From Streptomyces erythrochromogenes (GTDB lineage Bacteria > Actinomycetota > Actinomycetes > Streptomycetales > Streptomycetaceae): a stretch of DNA of 64,000 bases. The stretch lies in contig NZ_CP108037.1 of the NCBI RefSeq assembly GCF_036170895.1, positions 36,145 through 100,144 on the forward strand, written 5' to 3'. Shown here piece after piece: positions 50,833-59,988 of the stretch. A program made the translations under genes and the position numbers. The first letter of the stretch is position 1; every line of letters begins with the position of its first letter. The notes under the pieces were generated by a model. That model made no database searches. It saw nothing but the letters and a program-made list of their open reading frames with translations, and was not told the origin of the DNA.

Positions 50833-53800
50833 CTACACGCGCGGCGGTCGGCTCCCGTAGCCCAGCAGGCCATCGGGCCGGTCTGTGGTCTGGCGCTGCT
50901 GGGGCGAGGACAGAGGGTTGTGCACCGTCTGCGCAAGGCCACCGCCCTGCGGCCGCACGGCGGTGGCCCGCTCGTCGATCTCGCGGGCGTGGCGAATGGG
51001 GGCGGCAGCCTGCATCTCCTCGCGGAGGGCGTTCTCCTGCTGCATCTCGGCGGCGTGTGCGCGATGGCGCGCGGCCGCCGTCCGATGGGCTGCCGCGCTT
51101 CCCCGGAGTTGCTGAACGTCCTCGGCGACGCGGGTGTCGAGTCGGGCGGCCAGCACCGGTACGCGCTGCTGCAGCGTCTCCAGGAGGGTCTCCATCGCCG
51201 GTACATCCCGGGCCGGGATCAGGTTCCCTCCAGACACCAGCAGGGAGACGTGCGCGTAGCCGGTGAGGACCTGCCAGCCCTCGCGCAGCGCCTGGGCAGA
51301 GGCACGCGAAGCCCGCTGGGCTTCCTCGACGACGGCCGCGTACTGCTGCTGGTGCTGCGCGGAAAGCGCCGCCGTTTCCTTCCGGCTGGTGCCGGCCAGC
51401 CGGAGCGCTATCCGGCCCTTCCCCGCGGACTGCTCGATCCGGTCGATGATCCGGCGCAGAGAATCGGCGTGCCGCTGGGCCGCCTCGTGACGTGCTGCTT
51501 CCTCGCGCGCCCGGTACGTCCAGCCGCCGGCCCGGGACAGGACCTCGTATGCCTCGGCGGCGAATGCCCCGCCCGGGGTGACAGGTGCGTCCAGCCTGTT
51601 CTGCTGGTCCTGGGCCTGACGCTCGTGCTCGGCAGCCAGGTGCTCTGCGCGCTGCGCGGCCGCAGACTCCTCGACTGCCCGGGCAGCAAGGTGCTGTGCG
51701 GCAAGGTGCCCGTACGGGCGCTGCTGCCACGGGGTGCAGGCGGGCTCCTCCTTGACCACGGTCCGGGCGGCCGGAATGCCCGCGAGCTCGTCGGTGACCA
51801 TGGTGTCCCCGACGTCGGCCTGCAGGATGCGGCCGTACGCGGCGACCGCACGGTCCAGACGGTCGGCGTCGGTACGGACCGGCCCGAGGACAGACCGCGT
51901 GGGGTGGTCCTCCAGCTCGTCGAGCGGCAGGTAGAGGTGGCTCTCCTGCCGGGCCCGGGACATGGCCGGGTAGAGGCTGTGGGAGTCGGCGTGCAGACCG
52001 TAGGCGATGGCGACTTCGGCGGTCAGGCCCTGCGCGGAGCCGATCGTCATCGCGTAGGCGTGGGTCAGGCGGCCCTCGGCAATGTCGCGGGCGGACATCC
52101 ACGCCTCGCTCATTACGAACCCGCCGGTCGGCTGGGGGCGGCGCCACTGGACGAGAACGCCCTGCCTCGCGTCGACATCCAGGACGACACCTCGGAAGCC
52201 GTTGAGGACATCGACCGCGGACTCGTCACGCCGGCTGCGGTAGTCGTTGCGGCGGATGTGCACCAGGTCCCCGACCGCGAACTGGATCCGCCCGCCGCCC
52301 GCCACCGCGTACGTGCGGCCTGCCTCCAGTTCTCCGGCGGCGACGAGCGCGGCGCGGGCGCCGGCGTTGAGGGTGGCGACGTCCGCGCGGCGGGCGGCGA
52401 GCAGGAGGAGGTCGCTGACCTGTCCGTGGGGGTCGCTGGCCCAGCGGGTCCGGGCCTCGTTCCAGGCGCCGAGCATGGCGGTCAGGGCCTCGGTGGCGGT
52501 GTCCTCGGCGTGGACGCGGCCGTGCGCGGCGAAGGCGGCGAGCGCGCTGGTGCGGCCGCCGCGGCGCCAGTCCTGCAGGGCGGCCCTCTCCTCGATATCG
52601 CGCTGACGACGGTTCTCGGTGAGCTCCAGGCCCTCGACGAGACGGTGGATCCGGGCGAAGCCACCTCCGATGCCGACCGCGCGCAGCTGCATCGGGTCGC
52701 CGACGGCGACGACTTTGGTGCCGGTGTCGGCCGCGTGCCGCAGGAGCGCGGCGAGCGCCCGGTCGTCGACCATCGCGGCCTCATCGATGACGAGCACGCC
52801 GACTCCGTGCAGGCCGCGGCCGCCGCTGACCTCACGAGTCCACGCGGCGATGGTCTGGGACTCGATCCCGGCCTCGGCAGCCAGGTTCGCGGCGGCGACG
52901 GCTGCGGTGGAGGCGCCGACGACCCGCAGACCGGCGGCCTCCCAGCCGGTGCGGGCGGCCAGCATGAGGGTGGTCTTGCCCGCTCCGGCCACGCCGATGA
53001 CCGCGTCGACCGCGTGACCGGCGGTCAGCAGCCTCATCACCACGGCGCGCTGCTCGGCGCTGAAGACGAAGGGGCGCTCGTCGGTGGAGTTGGCGACCTC
53101 GACGGAGGCGAGCGTCATCTCGGCGGCCTCGGCGGTCAGCTGGGCGAGCTGCCGGTCGAGTCCGGCCGAGGCGCATTCGATCACAGCCTGTTCGGCGGCC
53201 ACGACCATGGTGTGGGTGTAGCGCTGCCGGTGGGCGTGATGGCCGCGGTTGGAGTCGGCCAGGCGGACCGCGTGGCCGCCCACCGCGAGGACTTCGTCCG
53301 TGAGCGCGCTCAAATGCTGCGCCGACAGGAGATAGGGCAGCGTCTTCGCCACGGCCGCCATCACGTGGGTGTGGGAGACCGTCTTGCGGGACGCGGTCAG
53401 CCCGTGCTCGGCGTCCCAGATCTGAGCCGCGACCTCGGCCGGGCCCGGGATCCGCGGGCCGCCGCCCGCAGACAGCGGCAGCTCCGTCCCGACGGGGCCG
53501 GGCAGGGCGGCCGCGACCATCGCGTCGACCGCGGCCTCGCCGCCGAGTTCGGCGGCCGCCCGGGTACGCCACGCCTCCCTCGGCGTGTCCGGCCCGGCCT
53601 CCTCCTTGGTCTCCGCGCTCTTGCGTGCGGCCGCCTTCTGCTGCTCCCGCGAGGCGCCCTCGCCCGCCAGGTCGAGAACCTGCTGGTGGCGTCGCGAGAA
53701 CGCCTCGCGCACCCCTTCGTCGACCCCGGCGAGCTCCCACGCACCGGTGGTCGCGGAGCGCTCGAAGCGGGCCCCGTGCGCCTCGGTAAGGCGGGCCCTG

Positions 53801-54741
53801 AGGCGACCTTCGGCGATCTCGTTGATCAGGTGGGCGTACCTGTGGAGGTCCTCGCCGCCGCCCGCGATCGTGCGCCACTTGCCGTCCACGCACTTCGCCA
53901 TGTGCGCGATGTTCACGTGGACGTGCAGGTGCGGGTCCCCAGGTGAGCCGTCGACCGGGCGGGCGGAGCGGTGCAGGGTCGTCCAGCCGATCAGCCCGGA
54001 CGTCTCCACCCGCTCGGCCTGCCGACCGTCCCCGTGGTGGCCAGCCATCCCGTAGGCCGCCCACTCCTCCAGCGCGTGCACGGCCTCGGTGACCGACGCC
54101 AGCCAGTCCTCCTCGATCCGTCCCGCGAGCTCGGCACCGGCCAGCCCGTACGCGGCGGAGATGCTCTTCGGAAGATCGAGGGTGATGTCCACGCCGCGCA
54201 GCCCGACGTCGACGTGGTGCCGCATCCACCTCCGAGCCTCGGCCACCGTCTCCGCGCCGTACAGCTCGTCGAGGTCGAGACCGGCGGCCACGGCCAGGCG
54301 CTCGGCGTCGGCCAGCGGCAGCAGGTGGCTCTCACCATCACGCAGAATGCCGCGCTCGGCACGGACGAATCGCTTGGCCAGCGCGGGCCGGCCGAGGTAC
54401 TCCGAGACCGTGTTCCCGGACGCGGCCGCCGCCTCGGAGAGCGCGTCCACGAGCACGCTCGCGGACACCTTCCCTCGCGGGTCGAGCGCCTTCTTCCGGG
54501 CGACCAGCTGCTCGCCGGTCCGCCAGTCCCGACCGTCCATCAGCGCGTGCGCGGCCTCCGGATCGACCCGCTCCCCGGCCACCAGATCCAGCTCGGCGAG
54601 CCCTCCGCCGATCCACCGCAGCGTGCTCTCACCGGCGAGCCGGTACTCGATCTGAGCGTCCTCGGACCGGTCGCATCCGCAGTCCTCGACCAGCCGGTAG
54701 TCGACCTGCTCGGGGGCGTAGATGGGTGTCGCGTACCCCAC
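50833..54741 (-). CDS. MobF-type relaxase with a RecD-like helicase domain
   Basis: 1302 residues. The N-terminal relaxase domain has the metal-binding triad in GDPHLHVHVNIAH (H271, H273, H275) and several Tyr in the first 20 residues that include the likely nucleophile. The helicase domain has Walker A GVAGAGKT (583-590) and Walker B VLVIDEAAMVDD. A long helical tail follows. Such proteins cut at oriT, stay linked to the strand and unwind it. The control region upstream (54742-54900) is a natural place for oriT. This is the best evidence that the element is self-transmissible. Confidence 0.93.
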   Translation of the reverse strand: MGYATPIYAPEQVDYRLVEDCGCDRSEDAQIEYRLAGESTLRWIGGGLAELDLVAGERVDPEAAHALMDGRDWRTGEQLVARKKALDPRGKVSASVLVDALSEAAAASGNTVSEYLGRPALAKRFVRAERGILRDGESHLLPLADAERLAVAAGLDLDELYGAETVAEARRWMRHHVDVGLRGVDITLDLPKSISAAYGLAGAELAGRIEEDWLASVTEAVHALEEWAAYGMAGHHGDGRQAERVETSGLIGWTTLHRSARPVDGSPGDPHLHVHVNIAHMAKCVDGKWRTIAGGGEDLHRYAHLINEIAEGRLRARLTEAHGARFERSATTGAWELAGVDEGVREAFSRRHQQVLDLAGEGASREQQKAAARKSAETKEEAGPDTPREAWRTRAAAELGGEAAVDAMVAAALPGPVGTELPLSAGGGPRIPGPAEVAAQIWDAEHGLTASRKTVSHTHVMAAVAKTLPYLLSAQHLSALTDEVLAVGGHAVRLADSNRGHHAHRQRYTHTMVVAAEQAVIECASAGLDRQLAQLTAEAAEMTLASVEVANSTDERPFVFSAEQRAVVMRLLTAGHAVDAVIGVAGAGKTTLMLAARTGWEAAGLRVVGASTAAVAAANLAAEAGIESQTIAAWTREVSGGRGLHGVGVLVIDEAAMVDDRALAALLRHAADTGTKVVAVGDPMQLRAVGIGGGFARIHRLVEGLELTENRRQRDIEERAALQDWRRGGRTSALAAFAAHGRVHAEDTATEALTAMLGAWNEARTRWASDPHGQVSDLLLLAARRADVATLNAGARAALVAAGELEAGRTYAVAGGGRIQFAVGDLVHIRRNDYRSRRDESAVDVLNGFRGVVLDVDARQGVLVQWRRPQPTGGFVMSEAWMSARDIAEGRLTHAYAMTIGSAQGLTAEVAIAYGLHADSHSLYPAMSRARQESHLYLPLDELEDHPTRSVLGPVRTDADRLDRAVAAYGRILQADVGDTMVTDELAGIPAARTVVKEEPACTPWQQRPYGHLAAQHLAARAVEESAAAQRAEHLAAEHERQAQDQQNRLDAPVTPGGAFAAEAYEVLSRAGGWTYRAREEAARHEAAQRHADSLRRIIDRIEQSAGKGRIALRLAGTSRKETAALSAQHQQQYAAVVEEAQRASRASAQALREGWQVLTGYAHVSLLVSGGNLIPARDVPAMETLLETLQQRVPVLAARLDTRVAEDVQQLRGSAAAHRTAAARHRAHAAEMQQENALREEMQAAAPIRHAREIDERATAVRPQGGGLAQTVHNPLSSPQQRQTTDRPDGLLGYGSRPPRV

Positions 54742-55145
54742 CCTCCCACCCCCTCATCCGGTCCTCAGCGCATCGCGATCCATGATCGTGTATCGAAGAT
54801 ACCTGGAGTGCTACATCGCATTTCGATCTTTGAGTCCCTGACAGTACCTCCGGGTCGGCGGTAGGACAAAGAGGCCTTCGCGAAGAGCCTTAACGGTGCT
54901 GAACTGTGTCGTACGCAGGGTGGATGTCAGCGGGGTGCGCAGGGTTATGACAGTGGGATCGCAGAGTCCGTGTCAGTAGGTGGTGACGGCTCGGGGATCA
55001 CCCGAGGCTGTAGAGGCCGTTGTCGTGTCGTGGAGGTCGATGCCGCCGTCGACCCAGACGCGGAGGAGGACCTCGGTCTCGGCGGACACGGCCACACCGG
55101 TGGCCTGCCGAGCCACTAACAGCTCGCCTCGTAGCTGGCCGCTGA
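54742..55145. other. Region upstream of the relaxase; possible oriT and promoter
   Basis: No gene. Between 54770 and 54840 it is visibly AT-richer than neighbours and carries the palindrome TATCGAAGATA and related blocks ATCGCATTTCGATC and GCATCGCGATCC. One copy of the 32-base repeat lies at 54880-54911. The end of the region (54960-55140) is the tail before the repeat-protein gene and shows nothing else. Confidence 0.35.
54880..54911 (+). repeat. 32-base direct repeat, left copy
   Basis: Starts GCGAAGAGCC and ends GAACTGTGTCG. A second copy at 57152-57183 differs at two positions. The pair brackets the repeat-protein gene. Confidence 0.65.
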
Positions 55146-56864
55146 TCAACCAGTGGTTGGAGCGGGCAGGAGCAAGCCTTCGGGCGGGTTGTCGAGCACC
55201 CCTGGGGTGAAGGTGGGTGGTTTGACCCAAGACAGGACGGATCGCAAGGACACGGTGCCACCGGAGAACTTCGCCCTGTCGAAGGGCACGGTGCCGCCGG
55301 AGAACGTCGCCCTGTCAAAGGACACGCTGCCGCCAGAGAACGTCGCGTCGCGGAAGTACACGGTGCCGCCGGAGAACCTCGCGTCGCCGAAGGACACGGC
55401 GCCGCCGGAGAACCTCGCCCCGCCGAAGTACACGGCGCCGCCGGAGAACTTCGCCCCGGCGAAGAGCACGGTGCCACCGGAGAACTCCGCGCTGTCGAAG
55501 GGCACGGTGCCGCCGGAGAACTTCGCACCGCCGAAGGACACGCTGCCGCCGGAGAACTCCGCCCCGTTGAAGTACACGCTGCCGCCGGAGAACGTCGCAT
55601 CGCCGAAGGAAACGGCGCCGCCGGAGAACTTCGCCCCGGCGAAGAGCACGGTGCCGTCGGAGAACGTCGCCCCGTCAAAGGACACGCTGCCGCCGGGAAA
55701 CTCCGCGCTGTTGAAGTACACGCTGCCGCCGGAGAACTTCGCGCTGTTGACGTACACACTGCCGCCGGAGAACTTCGCGTCGCCGAAGGACACGGTGCCG
55801 TCGGAGAACGTCGCCCTGTCAAAGGACACGCTGCCGCCAGAGAACTCCGCCCCGTCAAAGGACACGCTGCCGCCAGAGAACTTCGCGTCGCCGAAGGACA
55901 CGCTGCCGCCAGAGAACTTCGCACCGCCGAAGGACACGCTGCCGCCAGAGAACTCCGCCCCGTCAAAGGACACGCTGCCGCCAGAGAACTTCGCACCGCC
56001 GAAGGACACGCTGCCGCCAGAGAACTCCGCCCCGTCAAAGGACACGCTGCCGCCAGAGAACTCCGCCCCGTTGAAGGACACGCTGCCGCCGGAGAACGTC
56101 GCCCTGAGGAAGAGCACGGTGCCGCCAGCGAACGTCGCCCCATTGAAGTACACGGTGCCGCTGGCGAACGTCGCCCTGTTGAAGAGCACAATGCCATTGA
56201 ACTGGCTGTTTGAGAGATTACCGCCGTCGAAGGTGACGCCTGTGAAGTCGAAGTTGTAGTCCGACCAGGAAGGGCTGGGGCTCGCGGATGTTCCCGAGTC
56301 TTGGAGGTGCCTACGGATAACCCGGATGATGGTGTGACGGACCTCGCGTTCCCCCTCCTTGTACCCGTTCGCCGTCGGGGCGGTTTCGTAGGGCATACGC
56401 AGGTAGGCGCAGAGCACGTCGATGCACACCTGGCGTTGCTCTTCCCAATCGTCGGCGAGCCGTGCAAGGGCGTATGCGCCGGCTAGACGTACGGCGGCTT
56501 TGTCGTGGCCGAGCTGTTCGGCCGCTGTGGTGTAGCGGTCAGCGAACTGGTTGGCATCGGCTCGGTGGGCGTCGCCCTCGGCGATGCGCTGCTTGCGGTA
56601 GGAGTACACGCCTGCCAGGGCGGCGCCGATCAGGGCGACGATGGCGAGGGCGCCCCTGATGGCTTCTGGAACGTTGACAGGTTTCGGGGGCTTCGTCTCG
56701 TTGGCGGCGTCGGCCAGGAGGCCATAGACGTACTTGTACATCAGGTAGCTGGTGGCGATAGTCACCGCGATGGAGAACAGTGCCACGATCCAGACATGCA
56801 AGAGCGGCGGCGCGTACCGGCCGCTGATTCGTTTCTGATGGAGCCACCTGCGTCTGCCTGCCAT
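55146..56864 (-). CDS. Membrane protein with 26 tandem 12-residue pentapeptide-like repeats (572 aa)
   Basis: ATG at 56864 (an earlier ATG at 56915 is possible). N-terminal part: two membrane helices (VWIVALFSIAVTIATSYLMY and IRGALAIVALIGAALAGVYS), then a helical segment YTTAAEQLGHDKAAVRLAGA common in pentapeptide-repeat membrane proteins. From about residue 225 come roughly 26 repeats of F-x-x-A-x-F-S-G-G-x-V-x, ending near residue 540. This is the beta-helix type called Pentapeptide_3, but with a strict 12-residue period. Probable role: surface-facing or DNA-mimic beta-helix anchored in the membrane; unknown. Confidence 0.8.
   Translation of the reverse strand: MAGRRRWLHQKRISGRYAPPLLHVWIVALFSIAVTIATSYLMYKYVYGLLADAANETKPPKPVNVPEAIRGALAIVALIGAALAGVYSYRKQRIAEGDAHRADANQFADRYTTAAEQLGHDKAAVRLAGAYALARLADDWEEQRQVCIDVLCAYLRMPYETAPTANGYKEGEREVRHTIIRVIRRHLQDSGTSASPSPSWSDYNFDFTGVTFDGGNLSNSQFNGIVLFNRATFASGTVYFNGATFAGGTVLFLRATFSGGSVSFNGAEFSGGSVSFDGAEFSGGSVSFGGAKFSGGSVSFDGAEFSGGSVSFGGAKFSGGSVSFGDAKFSGGSVSFDGAEFSGGSVSFDRATFSDGTVSFGDAKFSGGSVYVNSAKFSGGSVYFNSAEFPGGSVSFDGATFSDGTVLFAGAKFSGGAVSFGDATFSGGSVYFNGAEFSGGSVSFGGAKFSGGTVPFDSAEFSGGTVLFAGAKFSGGAVYFGGARFSGGAVSFGDARFSGGTVYFRDATFSGGSVSFDRATFSGGTVPFDRAKFSGGTVSLRSVLSWVKPPTFTPGVLDNPPEGLLLPAPTTG
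55240..56200. repeat. 36-base tandem repeat array inside the gene at 55146
   Basis: About 26 units of roughly 36 bases, with cores such as CCGCCGGAGAACTTCGC in plus-strand reading. It keeps all frames open, so false open frames cover it on the opposite strand. The number of units may vary between isolates through slippage or recombination. Not CRISPR: there are no unique spacers. Confidence 0.85.
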
Positions 56865-57454
56865 ACCTTCACGATGCGCATAGCCGGGCTCAGCCCGGGG
56901 CCCTAAAACGACCATGTGGCGGCATCTTGGACCCCACAGGGTCCATGTCGTGTCGCCGAGCTCCCGCCATTGGATGCCGGTCCCTCTCCGTGTAGGTGCG
57001 CACGCGCCGCCGGGCCTGGTGCTCGGTGGCGGCCGGGACGGTGGCGGAGCCGCGGGGCGGAGACGCTGCACCAATGTCCCCCGAGGCCGTACGAGGACCC
57101 CACGCACTGACAGAACCCTGCGCCGAACCGACATCTACTCTGCGCACGACAGCGAAGAGCCTTCACGGTGCTGAACTGTGCCGCGAAGGCTGACGCAGCC
57201 GGCCGCCTGTACTGGATTCCGCCCGGATTCCCCCATAACCCCTGAGGCGGGAAATCCCCTCCGCTCCGGCACGAACGGGAGATCGACTCCCTCGAAGACT
57301 TCGAGGACGCCTCCTGTTCAACGCCCCCTGCGGATGCCGAAGGGATGAAAGACGACGGGGGTTGCGCGCCTTGGTGCTCGCTCTCGCACTGTCCTCCTGC
57401 CACACCCCATCCCTGCCCGGGGTGGACCTCGCTTCTGTCCCACTGGAGGACCAC
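56865..57454. other. Non-coding region between the repeat protein and the next gene
   Basis: Contains the second 32-base repeat and, overlapping it, a hairpin of AGCCTTC and GAAGGCT with matching CGG flanks (57157-57190). No credible gene. Nothing else recognised. Confidence 0.35.
57152..57183 (+). repeat. 32-base direct repeat, right copy
   Basis: Starts GCGAAGAGCC and ends GAACTGTGCCG, two mismatches from the copy at 54880-54911. Confidence 0.65.
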
Positions 57455-57649
57455 ATGCCGTTCGACCCGACGATCCTCGTCTCGCTCATCTCGCTCTTCC
57501 CGATCGCCCTGCTCGTCGGCCTCGTGTGCGCGACCGTCGTCTGCGTCGTCGCTCTGCTCCGCGGGCACCGGACCGACACCGTCGCCGTGGTGCGCGCGCT
57601 GGCGGAACTCGTCGGCACCTTCACCCGCTACCGGCGCAAGAGGCAGTAG
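57455..57649 (+). CDS. Small membrane protein (64 aa)
   Basis: ATG at 57455 with CTGGAGGA upstream. One long hydrophobic region (ILVSLISLFPIALLVGLVCA, TVVCVVALL) then a basic tail (FTRYRRKRQ). Unknown function. Confidence 0.65.
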   Translation: MPFDPTILVSLISLFPIALLVGLVCATVVCVVALLRGHRTDTVAVVRALAELVGTFTRYRRKRQ

Positions 57650-57883
57650 TCGGTCCCGACCCAGGTCGTCGTGTACACCTCCGCCGACACCCGTACGTCT
57701 GCGGAGGCGTACGCCGACGACCACCAGGAGCACGAGCAGCTACCCGCGGCGGGCCGCCGGTTCGCGACGCTGGATGTGCAGCACACCTCTGGCACTATCG
57801 CGCGCCGCCGGCACCCGTTCCGCCGTACGGACCAAACGACGTCAAGCAGCACGAGCCGTCCCGCTGCCCGAACCACCTATGCA

Positions 57884-58012
57884 TCACGACCCAACGGCGT
57901 TCCTCCGCGCCGCCAGCGCCGCCTCCAGGCCCGGCCAGTACAGCAGCAGCTCCGCCCACTCCTGGTCGGTCACGGAGGCACGGAACGGGAGCACGTTCGC
58001 AGTGAGGTTCAC
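57884..58012 (-). CDS. Possible 42-residue protein or gene remnant
   Basis: GTG at 58012 with GAGG five bases upstream. The product NLTANVLPFRASVTDQEWAE, then LLLYWPGLEAALAARRNAVG has natural composition, unlike overlapping frames. The same frame continues upstream with a plausible Cys-containing sequence but without a start, so this may be a truncated gene. Follows the terminator of the MGRPEKP regulator. Confidence 0.4.
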   Translation of the reverse strand: MNLTANVLPFRASVTDQEWAELLLYWPGLEAALAARRNAVGS

Positions 58013-58132
58013 CGGCGCCTCGGATCCGGTGAAGAGCAGGATGCACGCCGTACGTCCGCTCCCCCGAACCCGCCATCCCGTGCACCCCCTCCCCCGGACG
58101 CACCCGGGGACGGCACACGTGGCAAACGAAAC

Positions 58133-58170
58133 GAGGGGCTCCCGGACGCCATCACGTCCAGGAGCCCCTC
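58133..58170 (-). terminator. Hairpin terminator after the right MGRPEKP regulator
   Basis: GAGGGGCTCC and GGAGCCCCTC form a perfect ten-base stem with an 18-base loop that can extend by GACG/CGTC. Confidence 0.7.
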
Positions 58171-58185
58171 TCAGCTACAGGGCGT

Positions 58186-58935
58186 CTACGCGACGAGCTC
58201 TCTCGGCCCGCTGATCCCCATTCGCCTGCGCACCTCGCGCTCCACCATGTCGTCGATGATGAGGTGCATCTTGTTCTCCACCGCCTGTACGGATCGGATG
58301 TTGTCGACCTGCCACCAGGCCGTGATCCAGTCCTCCCACTTCGACTCGGGAAGCCCACATGCTCGGAGGAACCCATGCAACTGGTCGATGCGGCGGGGGA
58401 GGGCCTTCCCCTTGATGATTCGGTGCGCCGTGCTGTGCGGCAGCACCCCGAATTCGCCGGCGCGCTCCTCCATAGCGTGCGCGGAGGGGGACCGGGCCCA
58501 AGCGTGCAGTTCGCGCAGTCGTGCGCTCAGGTCGGCTTCGTCGTACACGTACCTACACGTCGGCATCGGGCGAGGGCGACAGTTTTCGGCCTCCTGAACC
58601 CCTTCCTCGGCCAGGTCCCAGAGGTCCCCGGCCTGGTGAAGAGCCTGCCGAAACTCGGGCGAGTAGAAGTCCGTGAAGAAGGTCTCGCCGGCGACCCTGA
58701 CGTACACGGGCTCGGGAACTTTGACGTAGCAGGCGCGCAGGTACTGACGGACCGTGCGCCACGTAGGGAGAGACGTGCCGGCTGCCGCGCGCTTGAGGGT
58801 CGCGGCGGACACCTCGGCAACGTCGGCCAGTACGGCGTAGCTTCTGTTCGCCTTCGCCCGCTCATCCCTGAGGAAGGTCGCGAGCCGGGCGAGTTCGGGC
58901 ACGGTCTGGTCGACCGGCTTTTCGGGGCGTCCCAT
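58186..58935 (-). CDS. MGRPEKP-type helix-turn-helix regulator (249 aa), right module
   Basis: ATG at 58935. MGRPEKPVDQTVPELARLAT, then SYAVLADVAEVSAATLKRAA as an XRE-like helix-turn-helix. The second region EERAGEFGVLPHSTAHRIIK and GKALPRRIDQLHGFLRACGL matches the left protein (GAYGVLPRSTAHRI). It has an extra insert (about 75-125) and a longer tail than the left copy. It begins 11 bases after the small membrane gene, as on the left. Confidence 0.8.
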   Translation of the reverse strand: MGRPEKPVDQTVPELARLATFLRDERAKANRSYAVLADVAEVSAATLKRAAAGTSLPTWRTVRQYLRACYVKVPEPVYVRVAGETFFTDFYSPEFRQALHQAGDLWDLAEEGVQEAENCRPRPMPTCRYVYDEADLSARLRELHAWARSPSAHAMEERAGEFGVLPHSTAHRIIKGKALPRRIDQLHGFLRACGLPESKWEDWITAWWQVDNIRSVQAVENKMHLIIDDMVEREVRRRMGISGPRELVA

Positions 58936-58946
58936 GGCCGGCCCCC

Positions 58947-59213
58947 CTACTTGCTGGGGGTGATGGCCGCGCTGAAGACCCGCCGGAGCATCGCTCCCGG
59001 GCGGGGCTTGCTCGTGGCGAGGACGGCGATGCCGGCGACTCCTCCGAGCAGGAGGAGGATGTCCTGGACCGGCGTGCCGAGGACGACGAGGACGGACGCC
59101 GAGGCGATGAACGCGGTGAAGACGATCGCGTGCGCGCCGGTGAAGCGGGCGAGCTCGGTTACCGCGGGCTCGACCGGGGACGTAGGGACTACGGATGCGG
59201 GCTTGGCCGGCAT
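58947..59213 (-). CDS. Small two-helix membrane protein (88 aa), right module
   Basis: ATG at 59213 with CAGGAGAG upstream. MPAKPASVVP, then two helices (AIVFTAFIASASVLVVLGTP and DILLLLGGVAGIAVLATSKP). Counterpart of 45148-45408 with the same gene order and spacing but reverse orientation. Unknown role, likely paired with the adjacent regulator. Confidence 0.7.
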   Translation of the reverse strand: MPAKPASVVPTSPVEPAVTELARFTGAHAIVFTAFIASASVLVVLGTPVQDILLLLGGVAGIAVLATSKPRPGAMLRRVFSAAITPSK

Positions 59214-59927
59214 GGGCTCTCCTGAATGCTATTGAGCCCGTCCGGCGACCCAAAGACCGCCGGACGGTGCTACTGGCTCCATTTGCCTTGGACCGCGGGG
59301 TGGTTGGCGCCACCCCGTGCATGCAGTCCACTTCTGAGCATTCCAGGTGATCCTGAGGTCCGTGTGCACCCGTTCGTGTTGGCTCGCAAGTTGTCCCAGC
59401 CGGACACCTTGTCCGGGGGAGCTGTCTTATCCGACTGGCCTGGGCAATCCGTTCGATGCGGTGACCAAGAAAGAAGGTTGGCTCACGCTTGCATCCCACC
59501 AAATGATCCGGCGCCCAACCTTCAACGGTTGTGACTGGGCATCAACATCGGTAACACTCCAACCCGTAGAGCAATCGGTACGAGGCGAACTCGGCCGGTT
59601 GTGGCGCCCTGATTGCTACTGGCTCCAACCGCAGCTGACCAGGGGATTAGCAGGTTCCGTGTTGGCGCACGGCCTGTGCGAAGCCGATGTCCATGGACGT
59701 CGGCTTTCGCCATATGCAGAGCCGTTTCGAACGCAAGAGTCGCCGCCCAGGTCTCGATCGGCTTCGACACGAACGAGATCGACCTCCCGAGCAGGAATGC
59801 CGGACGAGCACACGCACGCCCCAGTGGTCCGCGGGCGGCCGACGCGGTGGACATGTTCGACCGGGCCTGGGCCGCCGCCTTCGCCGTACCGCCGCGGACC
59901 TGATCGCCTGCAGGGTCGGAAACGCAA
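59214..59927. repeat. Right repeat-bearing region upstream of the small membrane protein
   Basis: No gene with normal composition. Boxes of TTGGC type are dense: CTGGCTCC near 59272, GGTTGGCGCC near 59302, GTTGGCTCGC near 59378, GGTTGGCTCAC near 59477, CTGGCTCCAACC near 59619, GTGTTGGCGCACG near 59660. The last two match the left region in inverse orientation. Together with lower GC around 59430-59580 this resembles an iteron or control region. Confidence 0.55.
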
Positions 59928-59971
59928 AAGGCCCCCGTTCCGCCGGAGTGATCCGGCGGAACGGGGGCCTT
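59928..59971 (-). terminator. Perfect hairpin terminator after the truncated Uma2 gene
   Basis: AAGGCCCCCGTTCCGCCGG pairs fully with CCGGCGGAACGGGGGCCTT around AGTGAT. Confidence 0.85.
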
Positions 59972-59988
59972 CTTCGTGCTGCCTGGTC

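Noticed and set aside
50731..53946. 1071-residue plus-strand frame opposite the relaxase
   Set aside because: Antisense shadow; the minus strand carries Walker and HxHxH motifs.
55240..56200. Regular 36-base repeats looking like a CRISPR array
   Set aside because: Repeats abut with no unique spacers, no cas genes are near, and they encode a protein repeat.
55153..56259. Plus-strand open frame with repeated KDTLPPENFA-type units
   Set aside because: It is the reverse reading of the 36-base repeat array; the minus-strand frame has membrane helices and a sensible N-terminus.
54998..56467. 489-residue minus-strand frame of Ser/Pro/Ala repeats
   Set aside because: Second reading frame of the repeat array; composition is repetitive in a way set by the DNA repeat alone.
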